9,396 nt of DNA from Clostridiaceae bacterium (GCA_029256485.1 JAQSXU010000129.1:1-9396), one strand, 5' to 3'. Numbered from the stretch's first letter, positions 1 through 6,918 are shown. A program made the numbers and translations. Notes: generated by a model not told the origin, from the sequence alone.

Positions 1-1568
1 TTAGTTTTTTCCAGAGCTTCCTTATCTATAGAAATATTTAATGCAATAACATTGGGTGATATACTTCTGGCATATTGAAGTGCATTAAGTGCAGCCTTAT
101 TAATGCTTGCCAATGGGACTATTATTATATGATCAAATTCTTTTCCTATATTTGCATTTGCTAAATCCCCATTTGTAGTTCTTAACTTTTCTGCAACTCC
201 ATCATAATGCCTTTTTATAGACATCATTATTATTACTATTATTGGTATTAGTATGATAACAATCCATGCTCCTTCTGCAAATTTTTCATAAACAATTATA
301 CATGTTGTTATTACTGTTATCACTGCTCCAAATCCATTAATTACAGCAGATTTCTTCCATCCTTTTTCATTACTTCTCTTCCAGTGTATTACCATACCTG
401 TTTGGGCTAAAGTGAATGATAGAAATACACCCACTGAATAAAGTGGAATTAATCTGTGTGTTGTAGCATCAAATATCACCACCAAAATACCTGCCACTAT
501 TGATAAGGCAACTATGCCTGTGGAGAAGCTAAGTCTTTTTCCCCTAATTCTAAACTGCCTTGGAGCAAATCCATCTTTTGCAATGGCATACATTAACATT
601 GGAAATCCTGTAAAAGCAGTATTGCATGCCATTATTAAAATAACTGCTGTGGTAATTTGTATTACATAAAACATAAATGTATTACCGAAGACGCCATGGG
701 CAATTTGTGCTACCACAGTTGGCGTCCCCACGGGTACAGCTCTATAAAATCTTGCAAGCACAGATGTGCCCCCAAAAATAAATAGTATTAAAAAGCCTAA
801 AAGTACCATAACAATTTTGGCATTTTTTTGACTTGGCTCCTTAAAATTAGGAACAGAATTACTTACTGCCTCCAGTCCTGTAAGTGCTGAACAGCCTGAT
901 GAAAAGGCTCTTAATATAAGAAACAAACTTAGATCGCCGGTAATTGCAATCTGCTTGTTAATCATGGGTGCAGGAGCACCATATATAGAATATTTTATTA
1001 ATCCATAAACAATCATAAAAAGCATGCTGACTATAAATAAATAGGTAGGAATACTAAATATTTTAGAGGATTCACTTATGCCCCTTAGATTTAATATAGT
1101 TAAAACTGTAATAAGCAATATTACTAATAAAACCTTATGTCTGGTTATATTGGGGAAGGCCGAGGAAATTGCTGCAATACCTGCGCTGGCGCTAACAGCT
1201 ACGGTGAGAATATAGTCAATGAGCAGCGCTGCACCAGCCACCAAGCCCTGTGTCACTCCTATATTCTCCTTTGCAACAATATAGGCCCCGCCTCCATGAG
1301 GATAGGCTTTTATTATTTGAATATATGAAACAGTTAAAATAAATAACAGTGCTATAATCATTAATGAAATCCATTGAAGCCATTGGTATGACAATAATCC
1401 TATAACTGCAATTAAAACATACAGTATTTCTTCAGCTGCATATGCCACAGAAGAAACAGCATCACTTGCCATTATTGCAAGACCAAAGGGTATATTATAT
1501 TTCTCCTTAGCTCTTTGTTCATTTGCTAATGGTTCACCAATTAAAAGATCTAAAAATTTTTTGAGCAT
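1..1568 (-). CDS. kimA: KimA-type potassium importer, APC superfamily (3' end outside window)
   Basis: Open frame from ATG at 1568 to the window edge, giving 522 residues; the C-terminus is missing (B. subtilis KimA is about 607 aa). The start follows a GGGGG ribosome site 6 nt upstream. KimA is a high-affinity proton-coupled K+ importer of the cytoplasmic membrane. The N-terminus (MLKKFLDLLIGEPL, then ASDAVSSVAYAAEE), the GGGAYIVAKEN motif near residue 92, LLIDYILTVAVS near 115 and AFSSGCSALTGLEA near 221 match KimA/YdaO proteins as I remember them. D36, Y43, D118, T230 and E233 fall where the K+-binding region lies in KimA. About 12 hydrophobic segments extend to roughly residue 448. They are followed by a soluble domain (RHYDGVAEKLR, then HIIIVPLASIN) that is cut by the edge. 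It is the last gene on this strand, 218 nt past gatB, and could be read from its own promoter or by read-through. A general APC amino-acid permease is the alternative, but less likely. Confidence 0.85.
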   Translation of the reverse strand, partial: MLKKFLDLLIGEPLANEQRAKEKYNIPFGLAIMASDAVSSVAYAAEEILYVLIAVIGLLSYQWLQWISLMIIALLFILTVSYIQIIKAYPHGGGAYIVAKENIGVTQGLVAGAALLIDYILTVAVSASAGIAAISSAFPNITRHKVLLVILLITVLTILNLRGISESSKIFSIPTYLFIVSMLFMIVYGLIKYSIYGAPAPMINKQIAITGDLSLFLILRAFSSGCSALTGLEAVSNSVPNFKEPSQKNAKIVMVLLGFLILFIFGGTSVLARFYRAVPVGTPTVVAQIAHGVFGNTFMFYVIQITTAVILIMACNTAFTGFPMLMYAIAKDGFAPRQFRIRGKRLSFSTGIVALSIVAGILVVIFDATTHRLIPLYSVGVFLSFTLAQTGMVIHWKRSNEKGWKKSAVINGFGAVITVITTCIIVYEKFAEGAWIVIILIPIIVIIMMSIKRHYDGVAEKLRTTNGDLANANIGKEFDHIIIVPLASINKAALNALQYARSISPNVIALNISIDKEALEKT

Positions 1569-1570
1569 AA

Positions 1571-1682
1571 TAATACCCCCATTTTAGATTTAGTTATTTT
1601 TCACATTATGTATTTATAGTGAGCTTTTTTTTACTAATTATACATATGAGAAAAATATTTTTAACCAGAATTGGGGGTATTA
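1571..1682 (-). promoter_or_regulatory. Inverted repeat that can sequester the kimA ribosome site
   Basis: TAATACCCCCA at 1571-1581 (plus strand) is the exact reverse complement of TGGGGGTATTA at 1672-1682. In a minus-strand transcript the upstream copy (TAATACCCCCA) would pair over 11 bp with TGGGGGTATTA, which contains the GGGGG Shine-Dalgarno 6 nt before the kimA ATG. The arms are 90 nt apart, and the distal arm directly adjoins the structured element at 1684-1779. The repeat is seen directly; a role in translation control is inferred. It requires a transcript that starts upstream of 1682, so it would be absent if the promoter candidate at 1637-1664 is the only one used. Confidence 0.5.
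1637..1664 (-). promoter_or_regulatory. Candidate sigma-A promoter for kimA
   Basis: On the minus strand TTAAAA (1659-1664) precedes TATAAT (1637-1642) with a 16-bp spacer. The -10 is perfect and the -35 matches four of six bases. A start near 1630 would give a 5' leader of about 60 nt. In A+T-rich DNA such matches arise by chance, so this is only a candidate. Confidence 0.35.
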
Positions 1683-1683
1683 C

Positions 1684-1779
1684 AGGGAAGCAATACATAA
1701 ACTTAACTTATACAGTGGGAAAATAGCGAATCTTCAACGCTTTTTCACGCTGTATAAGTTCATAGTTCACGTTGTTTCC
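1684..1779 (-). other. Structured intergenic element, copy A (unknown family)
   Basis: A 96-nt imperfect palindrome between gatB and kimA, similar along its whole length to the element at 8881-8979. Arms, in plus-strand coordinates: 1686-1693 with 1772-1779 (8 bp, one G-T); AACT 1700-1703 with AGTT 1764-1767; AACTTATACAG 1705-1715 with 1750-1760 (11 bp, perfect); AGCG 1725-1728 with CGCT 1738-1741, closing the loop AATCTTCAA. It starts 7 nt past the gatB stop and lies 115 nt before the kimA start. No T-tract follows on either strand, so it is not an ordinary terminator. The strand is assigned only because both copies precede minus-strand genes in the same orientation. It could be a cis-acting RNA, an operon processing site, or a short mobile palindromic repeat. 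I cannot match it to a known RNA family. Confidence 0.7.
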
Positions 1780-1786
1780 ATTCAAA

Positions 1787-3223
1787 TTACTGCATTAGCT
1801 TTTTTTCAATAAGTTCTTTAGTAAGCTTAGGATTTGCCTGACCTTTTGTTGCCTTCATAACCTGTCCTGTGAGGAATCCTGCAGCTTGAACTTTTCCATT
1901 TTTGTAATCCTCTATGGATTTGGGATTTGCATCTAACACTTCATCTATAGCCTTCTCTAATACATCTGAACTGCTTATTTGTGAAAGTCCCTTTTCCTTA
2001 ACAATTTTATCTGGACTGTCTCCGGTTACAAACATTTCATCAAAAACCTGCTTTGCTGCGGATACACTGATACTTCCCTTGTCAACCAAGCTAATAAGAT
2101 TATTAAGATTTTCCGGCTTTAAAGTCATATCACTGCTTTCCATTTCCTTTTCATTAAGCACTCTCAGCACATCTCCAAGTACCCAGTTAGCTGTTGTTTT
2201 GCAATTTGATCCCAGAGATACTGTGTCCTCATAAAATTTAGACAGGGCTTTATCACCAATTAAAATGTCCACTTCCTTTGGAGATAATCTATACTCTTCA
2301 ATAAATCTCTTCTTTTTTTCAGGGGGTAATTCAGGTATACTGTTATTTATTTTATCGATTTTACCCTGTGAAATTATTACAGGTACTAAATCAGGATCAG
2401 GGAAATATCTGTAATCATGAGCATCTTCCTTGGTTCTCATGGTAATAGTTCTTCCTTTTCCGCTGTCCCATCTTCTTGTTTCCTGTTTAATTTTATAGCC
2501 TTCTCCAAAGCTGTAAAGCTCAGTCTGTCTCTTTTGCTCTTTTTCTAATGCCTTTTGAAGTTCTCTAAATGAGTTTATATTTTTTATTTCAACTTTTGAA
2601 TATAATTTGTCTTCTCCCACAGGTCTAAGTGATATATTGGCATCACATCTAAGAGAACCCTGTTCCATTTTGCAGTCGGAAACATCTGCATACTCCATCA
2701 TACCTTTCAGTGATTTAACAAATGCCACTGCTTCTTCAGGGGAACGCATATCCGGTTCTGTAACTATTTCAGCAAGAGGAACTCCAACTCTGTTATAATC
2801 AATTAATGAAAATGGCTCCTGCTCAAGATGTATTAACTTTCCTGCATCCTCTTCTATATGAATTCTGTTAATTCTTACATTCTTTTTTATCCCATTGACT
2901 TCAAATTCCAAATTTCCTTCAGAGCATAAAGGCAAGTCATACTGTGATATTTGATATGCCTTTGGAAGATCTGGATAAAAATAATTTTTTCTGTCCATTT
3001 TATTTATTTTATTTATTTTACAGTTTAATATGGACCCCGCTTTTATTGCTAAATTAACCACTTCTTCATTAAGCACTGGAAGAGTGCCCGGCAATCCCAT
3101 GCATATTGGACATGTATTGCTGTTGGGCTGTGCTCCAAACTTTGTTGAGCATCCGCAGAATATCTTAGTTTTTGTGTTTAATTCTACATGTATCTCTAAA
3201 CCAATTATTGTTTCATATATCAT
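1787..3223 (-). CDS. gatB: Asp-tRNA(Asn)/Glu-tRNA(Gln) amidotransferase subunit B
   Basis: 478 aa, the normal GatB length. GatB binds the mischarged tRNA acceptor end and contains the kinase/transamidase centre that uses ammonia delivered from GatA. The N-terminal signature MIYETIIGLEIHVELNTKTK is present. It is followed by the cysteine set C23, C25, C38 and C41 (CGC, then CPIC), which suits the zinc site found in many GatB proteins. The cradle domain includes DYNRVGVPLAEIVTEPD and YRYFPDPDL. The C-terminal part (KVQAAGFLTGQVMKATKGQANP) is the YqeY-like tail that contacts tRNA. I chose the ATG at 3223 because AGGAGA sits 7 nt before it. An in-frame TTG at 3241 would add six residues but would place that ribosome site inside the coding sequence. 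Last gene of the operon, 28 nt after gatA. Confidence 0.97.
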   Translation of the reverse strand: MIYETIIGLEIHVELNTKTKIFCGCSTKFGAQPNSNTCPICMGLPGTLPVLNEEVVNLAIKAGSILNCKINKINKMDRKNYFYPDLPKAYQISQYDLPLCSEGNLEFEVNGIKKNVRINRIHIEEDAGKLIHLEQEPFSLIDYNRVGVPLAEIVTEPDMRSPEEAVAFVKSLKGMMEYADVSDCKMEQGSLRCDANISLRPVGEDKLYSKVEIKNINSFRELQKALEKEQKRQTELYSFGEGYKIKQETRRWDSGKGRTITMRTKEDAHDYRYFPDPDLVPVIISQGKIDKINNSIPELPPEKKKRFIEEYRLSPKEVDILIGDKALSKFYEDTVSLGSNCKTTANWVLGDVLRVLNEKEMESSDMTLKPENLNNLISLVDKGSISVSAAKQVFDEMFVTGDSPDKIVKEKGLSQISSSDVLEKAIDEVLDANPKSIEDYKNGKVQAAGFLTGQVMKATKGQANPKLTKELIEKKLMQ

Positions 3224-3251
3224 AATTAATCTCCTCTCCAAGCAACTCTGC

Positions 3252-4712
3252 TTATTTAATAGCTAAAGTATCCACTTTTAATTTCTGCTCCAATGCATGT
3301 GCTGCCTTTAATAATTTCTTTTCTCCAAAATGAGGTGCAATAAGCTGAATTCCAATTGGCAGTCCATCACTGCTGAACCCGCATGGTAAAGATAATGCCG
3401 GAATTCCTGCTAAGTTTATGTTTACTGTATAAATATCAGCTAAATACATTTCTAATGGATTGCTGCTTTTTTCTCCTATTGAAAATGGAAGTACAGGTGA
3501 AGTTGGACTTAAAATCAAATCATATTTTTCAAATGCACTTTGGAACTGCTTGCTTATCTCTTTTCTCAGCTTTTGTGCCCTATTGTAGTAAGCATCATAA
3601 TATCCAGAGGAAAGAGCATAAGTTCCTAACATTATTCTTCTTTTAACTTCTTTTCCAAAGGACTCTGTTCTGGATAACTCCATTAAATCATCTATATTTT
3701 CAAAATCACTGCTTCTGTATCCATATCTTATTCCATCATATCTTGCCAGGTTTGAGCTGGCTTCAGCTGAAGATACTATGTAGTAGGCAGACAACCCTTC
3801 ATCACATATAGGCAGTGATATTTCTTCAACCTCAGCTCCTAAAAACTTTAATTTTTCAATAACCTGCTGAATTTTCTCCTTTATTTCCTCATTTAAGCCT
3901 TCTTTAAAAAATTCTTTTGGAAGCCCAATTTTCATTCCTTCTACTTTTCCATCTAAAGCACTTAAATAATCAGTATCAATCTGTCCCTTAAAGGAAGTGC
4001 TGTCAAGTGGATCTTCCCCTGCTATAGCCTGGAGTGTAACGGCACAGTCTTCAACTGTTTTTCCAAAGGGTCCTATTTGATCCAATGACGATGCAAATGC
4101 TATAAGTCCAAATCTGGATATGAGCCCATAGGTTGGCTTTAATCCTACTACCCCGCAAAATGCAGCTGGCTGTCTTATGGATCCGCCGGTATCTGAACCC
4201 AATGAAATTGGTGCAATGCCTGCTGCCACTGCAGCTGCTGAGCCACCTGATGAACCTCCAGGTACTCTGCTCAAATCCCATGGGTTTCTTGTTTTCTGAA
4301 AAGCTGAATTTTCAGTGGAAGACCCCATGGCAAACTCATCCATATTGGTTTTCCCAATTATAACTGCATCCTGCTGCTTTAACTTTTTTATTACAGTTGC
4401 ATCATATGGAGGTATGAAATCCTGCAATACCTTTGAAGCACAGGTGGTTTTTATTCCATCGGTACAAATATTATCTTTAATTGCAATGGGTATTCCAGCT
4501 AATGCCCCCAGCTTTTCTCCATTTTTCTTTTTTTCATCTATCTCTCTGGCCTTCTTCAATGCATCTTCATAGCAAAGGCTGATATATGCATTTATCTCAG
4601 GATCAACTTTATTTATTCTATTAAACAGTGAAGTTATTACTTCTTCACAGGTAAACTTTCCTTCAGCAATTCCTTTTTTAATATCTACTGCTGTTAAAGA
4701 CTGTATATCCAC
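3252..4712 (-). CDS. gatA: Asp-tRNA(Asn)/Glu-tRNA(Gln) amidotransferase subunit A (glutamine amidase)
   Basis: 486 aa, full length for GatA. It hydrolyses glutamine and channels ammonia to GatB. The amidase-signature Ser-cisSer-Lys triad is intact: K79 in AIPIAIKDN-type context, S154 in PGGSSGGSAA, and S178 in GSDTGGSIRQPA. These are the positions known from S. aureus GatA. The conserved GLKPTYGLISRFGLIAFASS stretch that follows belongs to the active-site region. Translation starts at GTG (4712), 8 nt after AGGAGG, so GTG is well supported. Third gene of the operon, 21 nt after gatC. Nothing is broken or missing. Confidence 0.97.
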   Translation of the reverse strand: MDIQSLTAVDIKKGIAEGKFTCEEVITSLFNRINKVDPEINAYISLCYEDALKKAREIDEKKKNGEKLGALAGIPIAIKDNICTDGIKTTCASKVLQDFIPPYDATVIKKLKQQDAVIIGKTNMDEFAMGSSTENSAFQKTRNPWDLSRVPGGSSGGSAAAVAAGIAPISLGSDTGGSIRQPAAFCGVVGLKPTYGLISRFGLIAFASSLDQIGPFGKTVEDCAVTLQAIAGEDPLDSTSFKGQIDTDYLSALDGKVEGMKIGLPKEFFKEGLNEEIKEKIQQVIEKLKFLGAEVEEISLPICDEGLSAYYIVSSAEASSNLARYDGIRYGYRSSDFENIDDLMELSRTESFGKEVKRRIMLGTYALSSGYYDAYYNRAQKLRKEISKQFQSAFEKYDLILSPTSPVLPFSIGEKSSNPLEMYLADIYTVNINLAGIPALSLPCGFSSDGLPIGIQLIAPHFGEKKLLKAAHALEQKLKVDTLAIK

Positions 4713-4733
4713 TTTTATTTCCTCCTTTTAAGC

Positions 4734-5018
4734 TTATTCAATTATTTTTGGCACTTGTATATACGTTTCTCTCTTGCTTTTTACATTTTGGAATAATTTA
4801 TCCTTATCATCATAAATCTTCACCGCATCTTCTCTAAATACAGGCTTTATATCATGGCTATACTTATTCAAATCCACTGCATCTAAATCTAATTTATCAA
4901 TGGAATGGAAATGTCCAAGTATTGCCTCAAATTCCTTAACTAATTCATCCTTTTCCTCATCTGTAAATCTTAACTTTGCCAGTTTAGCAATATAGCTGAC
5001 TTCTTCCTTCTTTATCAT
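4734..5018 (-). CDS. gatC: Asp-tRNA(Asn)/Glu-tRNA(Gln) amidotransferase subunit C
   Basis: 94 aa, typical of GatC, the small subunit that wraps around the GatA-GatB interface and stabilises the complex. The N-terminal helix MIKKEEVSYIAKLAKLRFTD and the segment FEAILGHFHSIDKLDLD are characteristic. The C-terminal part (KPVFREDAV, ending in QVPKIIE) is the usual extended arm. The ATG at 5018 follows AGGAGG by 8 nt. It lies 35 nt after aspS and 21 nt before gatA, so translation and assembly of the three subunits are probably coordinated from one mRNA. Confidence 0.95.
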   Translation of the reverse strand: MIKKEEVSYIAKLAKLRFTDEEKDELVKEFEAILGHFHSIDKLDLDAVDLNKYSHDIKPVFREDAVKIYDDKDKLFQNVKSKRETYIQVPKIIE

Positions 5019-5053
5019 TTAAATTCCTCCTATACAAACTTTATAATTTAAGT

Positions 5054-6337
5054 TTAAGGTATCATTCTGTTCATATCCCTTGGAAGCAGTGAAGCTTCTC
5101 TTATATTTTTCAAGCCTAGCAGCTGCATTGTAAGTCTTTCCAATCCAATCGCCAGTCCGCCGTGGGGTGGCATTCCATATCTGAAGCTGTCCAGGTAGAA
5201 ACCAAAATCATCAGGATTCAAACCAAACTTTATGATATTGTCCTTCAACATTTCATAGTCATGAATTCTCTGACCACCAGTGGTAATTTCCAGTCCCCTA
5301 TAAATTAAATCAAAGCTTTTAGTATTACCTTCACCATCAGGCATAGCATACATTGGTCTTTTAGCCACTGGATATGCTGTTAAAAATACAAAATCGCTGT
5401 TGTGCTTTTCCTTTACATACTTTGAAAATAGTTCTTCACCTTCGGCATCAATATTTCCAACTGGTGAAACCTTATTATACTTTTCTAAAAGTATTCTTTG
5501 AGCTTCAGCTAAAGGTATTCTTGGTATTTTCACATCACCTGGCAGTTCCACTCCATACATTTTTAATTCATTTTCACAATATTTTTGTACATGTTTATAC
5601 ATGTATTTAATATAACCTTCTTCTAAATCCATAAGATCATTTTCATCTTTTATAAATGCCATTTCCAAATCAAGACTTACATACTCATTTAAATGTCTGT
5701 AGGTATTATGAAGTTCTGCTCTATATGCATGACCAACTTCAAAAACTCTTTCAAAGCCGGCTCCCACCATCATCTGCTTATAAAATTGAGGACTTTGAGC
5801 TAAAAATGCTCTTTTATCAAAATAGTTCACTGTGAACATTTCCGAGCCGCCTTCAGTACCTGATGCAATGATTTTAGGTGTATGAATTTGAGAAAATCTA
5901 TTTGCTTTAAGGAAATCTCTAAATGCAGTTTCAATTTCTTCCTGTACTTTGAAAATTGCTCTTTTCTTAGGAGTTCTCAAACTTAAACCTCTATAATCCA
6001 GCTCTGTTTCTAAATGAATATTTCTTTTAAATTGATTTACCTGAATAGGAAGCATTTCATAATAAGCTTTTCCTAGTATTTTCAAACTTTGTACATGTAC
6101 TTCAATACCAGAAGGAGCTTTTTCTTCCCTTACCATTTGTCCAGTTGCTTCAATTGACATCTCAAGTCTTAATCCCTTTGCAACTTCATTATCAAGCACT
6201 AACTGTACAATTCCGCTCTTATCTCTTAAATGAATAAAGCTTATACTGCCAAAAGACACAATCTTGTGTATCCATCCTCTTAAAACAACATTTCCTTCTT
6301 CCATTTCTTTTAATTCATCAATAAATAATCTATCCAT
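5054..6337 (-). CDS. aspS: Aspartyl-tRNA synthetase, archaeal-type, probably non-discriminating (Asp/Asn)
   Basis: 427 aa, much shorter than the ~590-aa bacterial AspRS because it lacks the GAD insertion domain; this is the archaeal-type architecture. An OB-fold anticodon-binding domain covers about residues 15-100, and a class II catalytic core covers about 120-427. Motif 2 is FERVFEVGHAYRAELHNTYRH (R near 206). Motif 3 is GGLAIGLERL (E400, R401), followed by SLLPRDMNRMIP at the C-terminus. H24 (GWIHK) and P75 (EKAPSG) occupy positions where, as I recall, archaeal-type discriminating enzymes carry Trp and Lys. Together with linkage to gatCAB this points to charging both tRNA-Asp and tRNA-Asn with Asp. 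Start ATG 6337 follows GGGAGG. First gene of the operon, controlled by the T-box leader. AsnRS is the main alternative by fold. Its placement with gatCAB and the Asp-type 'RDMNRMIP' end favour AspRS. Confidence 0.92.
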   Translation of the reverse strand: MDRLFIDELKEMEEGNVVLRGWIHKIVSFGSISFIHLRDKSGIVQLVLDNEVAKGLRLEMSIEATGQMVREEKAPSGIEVHVQSLKILGKAYYEMLPIQVNQFKRNIHLETELDYRGLSLRTPKKRAIFKVQEEIETAFRDFLKANRFSQIHTPKIIASGTEGGSEMFTVNYFDKRAFLAQSPQFYKQMMVGAGFERVFEVGHAYRAELHNTYRHLNEYVSLDLEMAFIKDENDLMDLEEGYIKYMYKHVQKYCENELKMYGVELPGDVKIPRIPLAEAQRILLEKYNKVSPVGNIDAEGEELFSKYVKEKHNSDFVFLTAYPVAKRPMYAMPDGEGNTKSFDLIYRGLEITTGGQRIHDYEMLKDNIIKFGLNPDDFGFYLDSFRYGMPPHGGLAIGLERLTMQLLGLKNIREASLLPRDMNRMIP

Positions 6338-6370
6338 TCTGCTTCCTCCCTGGTATTTATAAATTATTGT

Positions 6371-6406
6371 AAAATAAAAACCCCTGTATCAATTTAGATA
6401 CAGGGG
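6371..6406 (-). terminator. T-box terminator 2 (operon-proximal)
   Basis: Minus strand CCCCTGTATC, loop TAAATT, GATACAGGGG: a 10-bp perfect stem, followed by TTTTTATTTT. Its 5' arm overlaps the 3' side of the second antiterminator (6402-6429), so the two structures exclude each other. Confidence 0.95.
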
Positions 6407-6429
6407 CGAAAATATCACCGTGCCACCCT
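6402..6429 (-). promoter_or_regulatory. T-box antiterminator 2
   Basis: Minus strand begins AGGGTGGCAC and ends CGCCCCT: the conserved T-box sequence with the tRNA-acceptor bulge UGGC. GGTGA pairs with TCGCC to form the upper helix, and AGG pairs with CCT below it. Close copy of antiterminator 1. Confidence 0.9.
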
Positions 6430-6454
6430 GGTTGACCTTAATAAAACTAGGTAT

Positions 6455-6485
6455 AAAAAATCCCCATATCCTACAGATACAGGGA
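6455..6485 (-). terminator. T-box terminator 1 (promoter-proximal)
   Basis: Minus strand TCCCTGTATC, loop TGTAG, GATATGGGGA: 10 bp including two G-T pairs, followed by TTTTTT. Weaker than terminator 2 because of the two wobble pairs. The 5' arm overlaps antiterminator 1. Confidence 0.93.
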
Positions 6486-6508
6486 CGAATTTATCGCTGC
6501 GCCACCCT
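6481..6508 (-). promoter_or_regulatory. T-box antiterminator 1
   Basis: Minus strand begins AGGGTGGCGCAGCG and ends CGTCCCT, a near-consensus T-box with bulge UGGC. AGGG pairs with CCCT and CG with CG. It is followed directly by terminator 1. Confidence 0.93.
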
Positions 6509-6610
6509 AATTTAAATTAAAGTCTTCTTTTTTAGTACATATAAATTTAAAATTTATATTATACCTAGTCCCTTTATCGCTGGACACTGCGTCTAAGCCT
6601 ACTTTCTTTT

Positions 6611-6731
6611 AGATTTGGGTTAGATGCTCCAGGGTGTTCTTCCACATAATTTAAATATTCGGCTTCCACCATCCCGAACTCTCTATAAATTAAAATTTAT
6701 GTTTACTCTCCCCTTCATTGCCGAGTAATCT
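6611..6731 (-). promoter_or_regulatory. T-box Stem I with overlapping Glu/Asn specifier
   Basis: AGATT (6727-6731) and AATCT (6611-6615) close the stem. Landmarks, in plus-strand coordinates: AGTA of the S-turn at 6704-6707, opposite GAA; AGAGAG of the distal bulge at 6679-6684; GGTGGAAGCC of the apical loop at 6661-6670. The 3' side of the specifier loop reads GGAAGAACA just above the AGGG/CCCT helix. This gives GAA (Glu, 6637-6639) and AAC (Asn, 6636-6638), shifted by one base. No GAC (Asp) triplet is in the specifier position. Confidence 0.85.
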
Positions 6732-6756
6732 ATATTATTTTTAAAGGATTATTTCT

Positions 6757-6785
6757 ATTATATTCATCATTATTAAAAAGGTCAA
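6757..6785 (-). promoter_or_regulatory. Sigma-A promoter of the T-box/aspS-gatCAB transcript
   Basis: TTGACC (6780-6785), a 17-bp spacer and a perfect TATAAT (6757-6762). The predicted start near 6750 lies about 19 nt before Stem I. The 133 nt between this promoter and glgB are A+T-rich and show no convincing intrinsic terminator, so glgB read-through into the leader is possible. Confidence 0.88.
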
Positions 6786-6918
6786 TAGTTTTTTATTAAT
6801 TTATCATGATTTTTTACATTTTAATAAAATTATATTATACATTGCTGTCTTATATTAATGATTTTTGATTAAATCTAATGAAATTTAGCGAATTTGATAA
6901 TAAGGTTTTGTACCAGGG

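Larger units (their letters stand above)
6446..6569 (-). repeat. 11-bp inverted repeat enclosing T-box module 1
   Basis: ACTAGGTATAA at 6446-6456 (plus strand) and TTATACCTAGT at 6559-6569 are exact reverse complements. In the RNA the 5' arm lies just before Stem III. The 3' arm begins in the last two U's of terminator 1 and ends 15 nt before T-box 2, so it exists only if polymerase has passed terminator 1. The enclosed segment contains Stem III, antiterminator 1 and terminator 1. Confidence 0.6.
6371..6731 (-). promoter_or_regulatory. T-box riboswitch leader of the aspS-gatCAB operon, with duplicated decision module
   Basis: Transcription-attenuating T-box in the 5' leader. It contains one Stem I (6611-6731), a Stem II region with GTCC/GGAC and CGC/GCG complementarity (about 6568-6595), an A+T hairpin as Stem III (6539-6559), and then two antiterminator/terminator modules. 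Uncharged tRNA pairs its anticodon with the Stem I specifier and its 3' end (GCCA) with UGGC in the antiterminator bulge, preventing termination. UGGC in both bulges implies a tRNA with discriminator G, which fits Asn and Glu tRNAs. The leader ends 33 nt before the aspS start. Tandem modules on a single Stem I are unusual. Confidence 0.95.

Noticed and set aside
1684..1779. Element A as an intrinsic terminator for gatB
   Set aside because: No T-tract follows the hairpin on the minus strand, the stem is long and interrupted, and a related copy occurs upstream of glgB where no gene ends.
2997..3022. Tandem TTTATTTTA-like repeat on the plus strand
   Set aside because: It is inside gatB and encodes the repeated Lys-Ile-Asn of KINKINKM; low-complexity coding sequence, not a separate feature.
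3224..3241. TTG start that would lengthen GatB by six residues
   Set aside because: The AGGAGA ribosome site lies within those codons, and GatB proteins start at the MIYETIIGLEIH-type sequence; ATG at 3223 is preferred.
1914..5610. Several plus-strand frames of 63-106 codons inside gatB, gatA and aspS
   Set aside because: They lie antisense within well-identified genes, with no ribosome sites or recognisable protein features.
6786..6918. Possible terminator after glgB
   Set aside because: Only A+T-rich short complementarities without a G+C-containing stem or a matched T-tract; not reportable.
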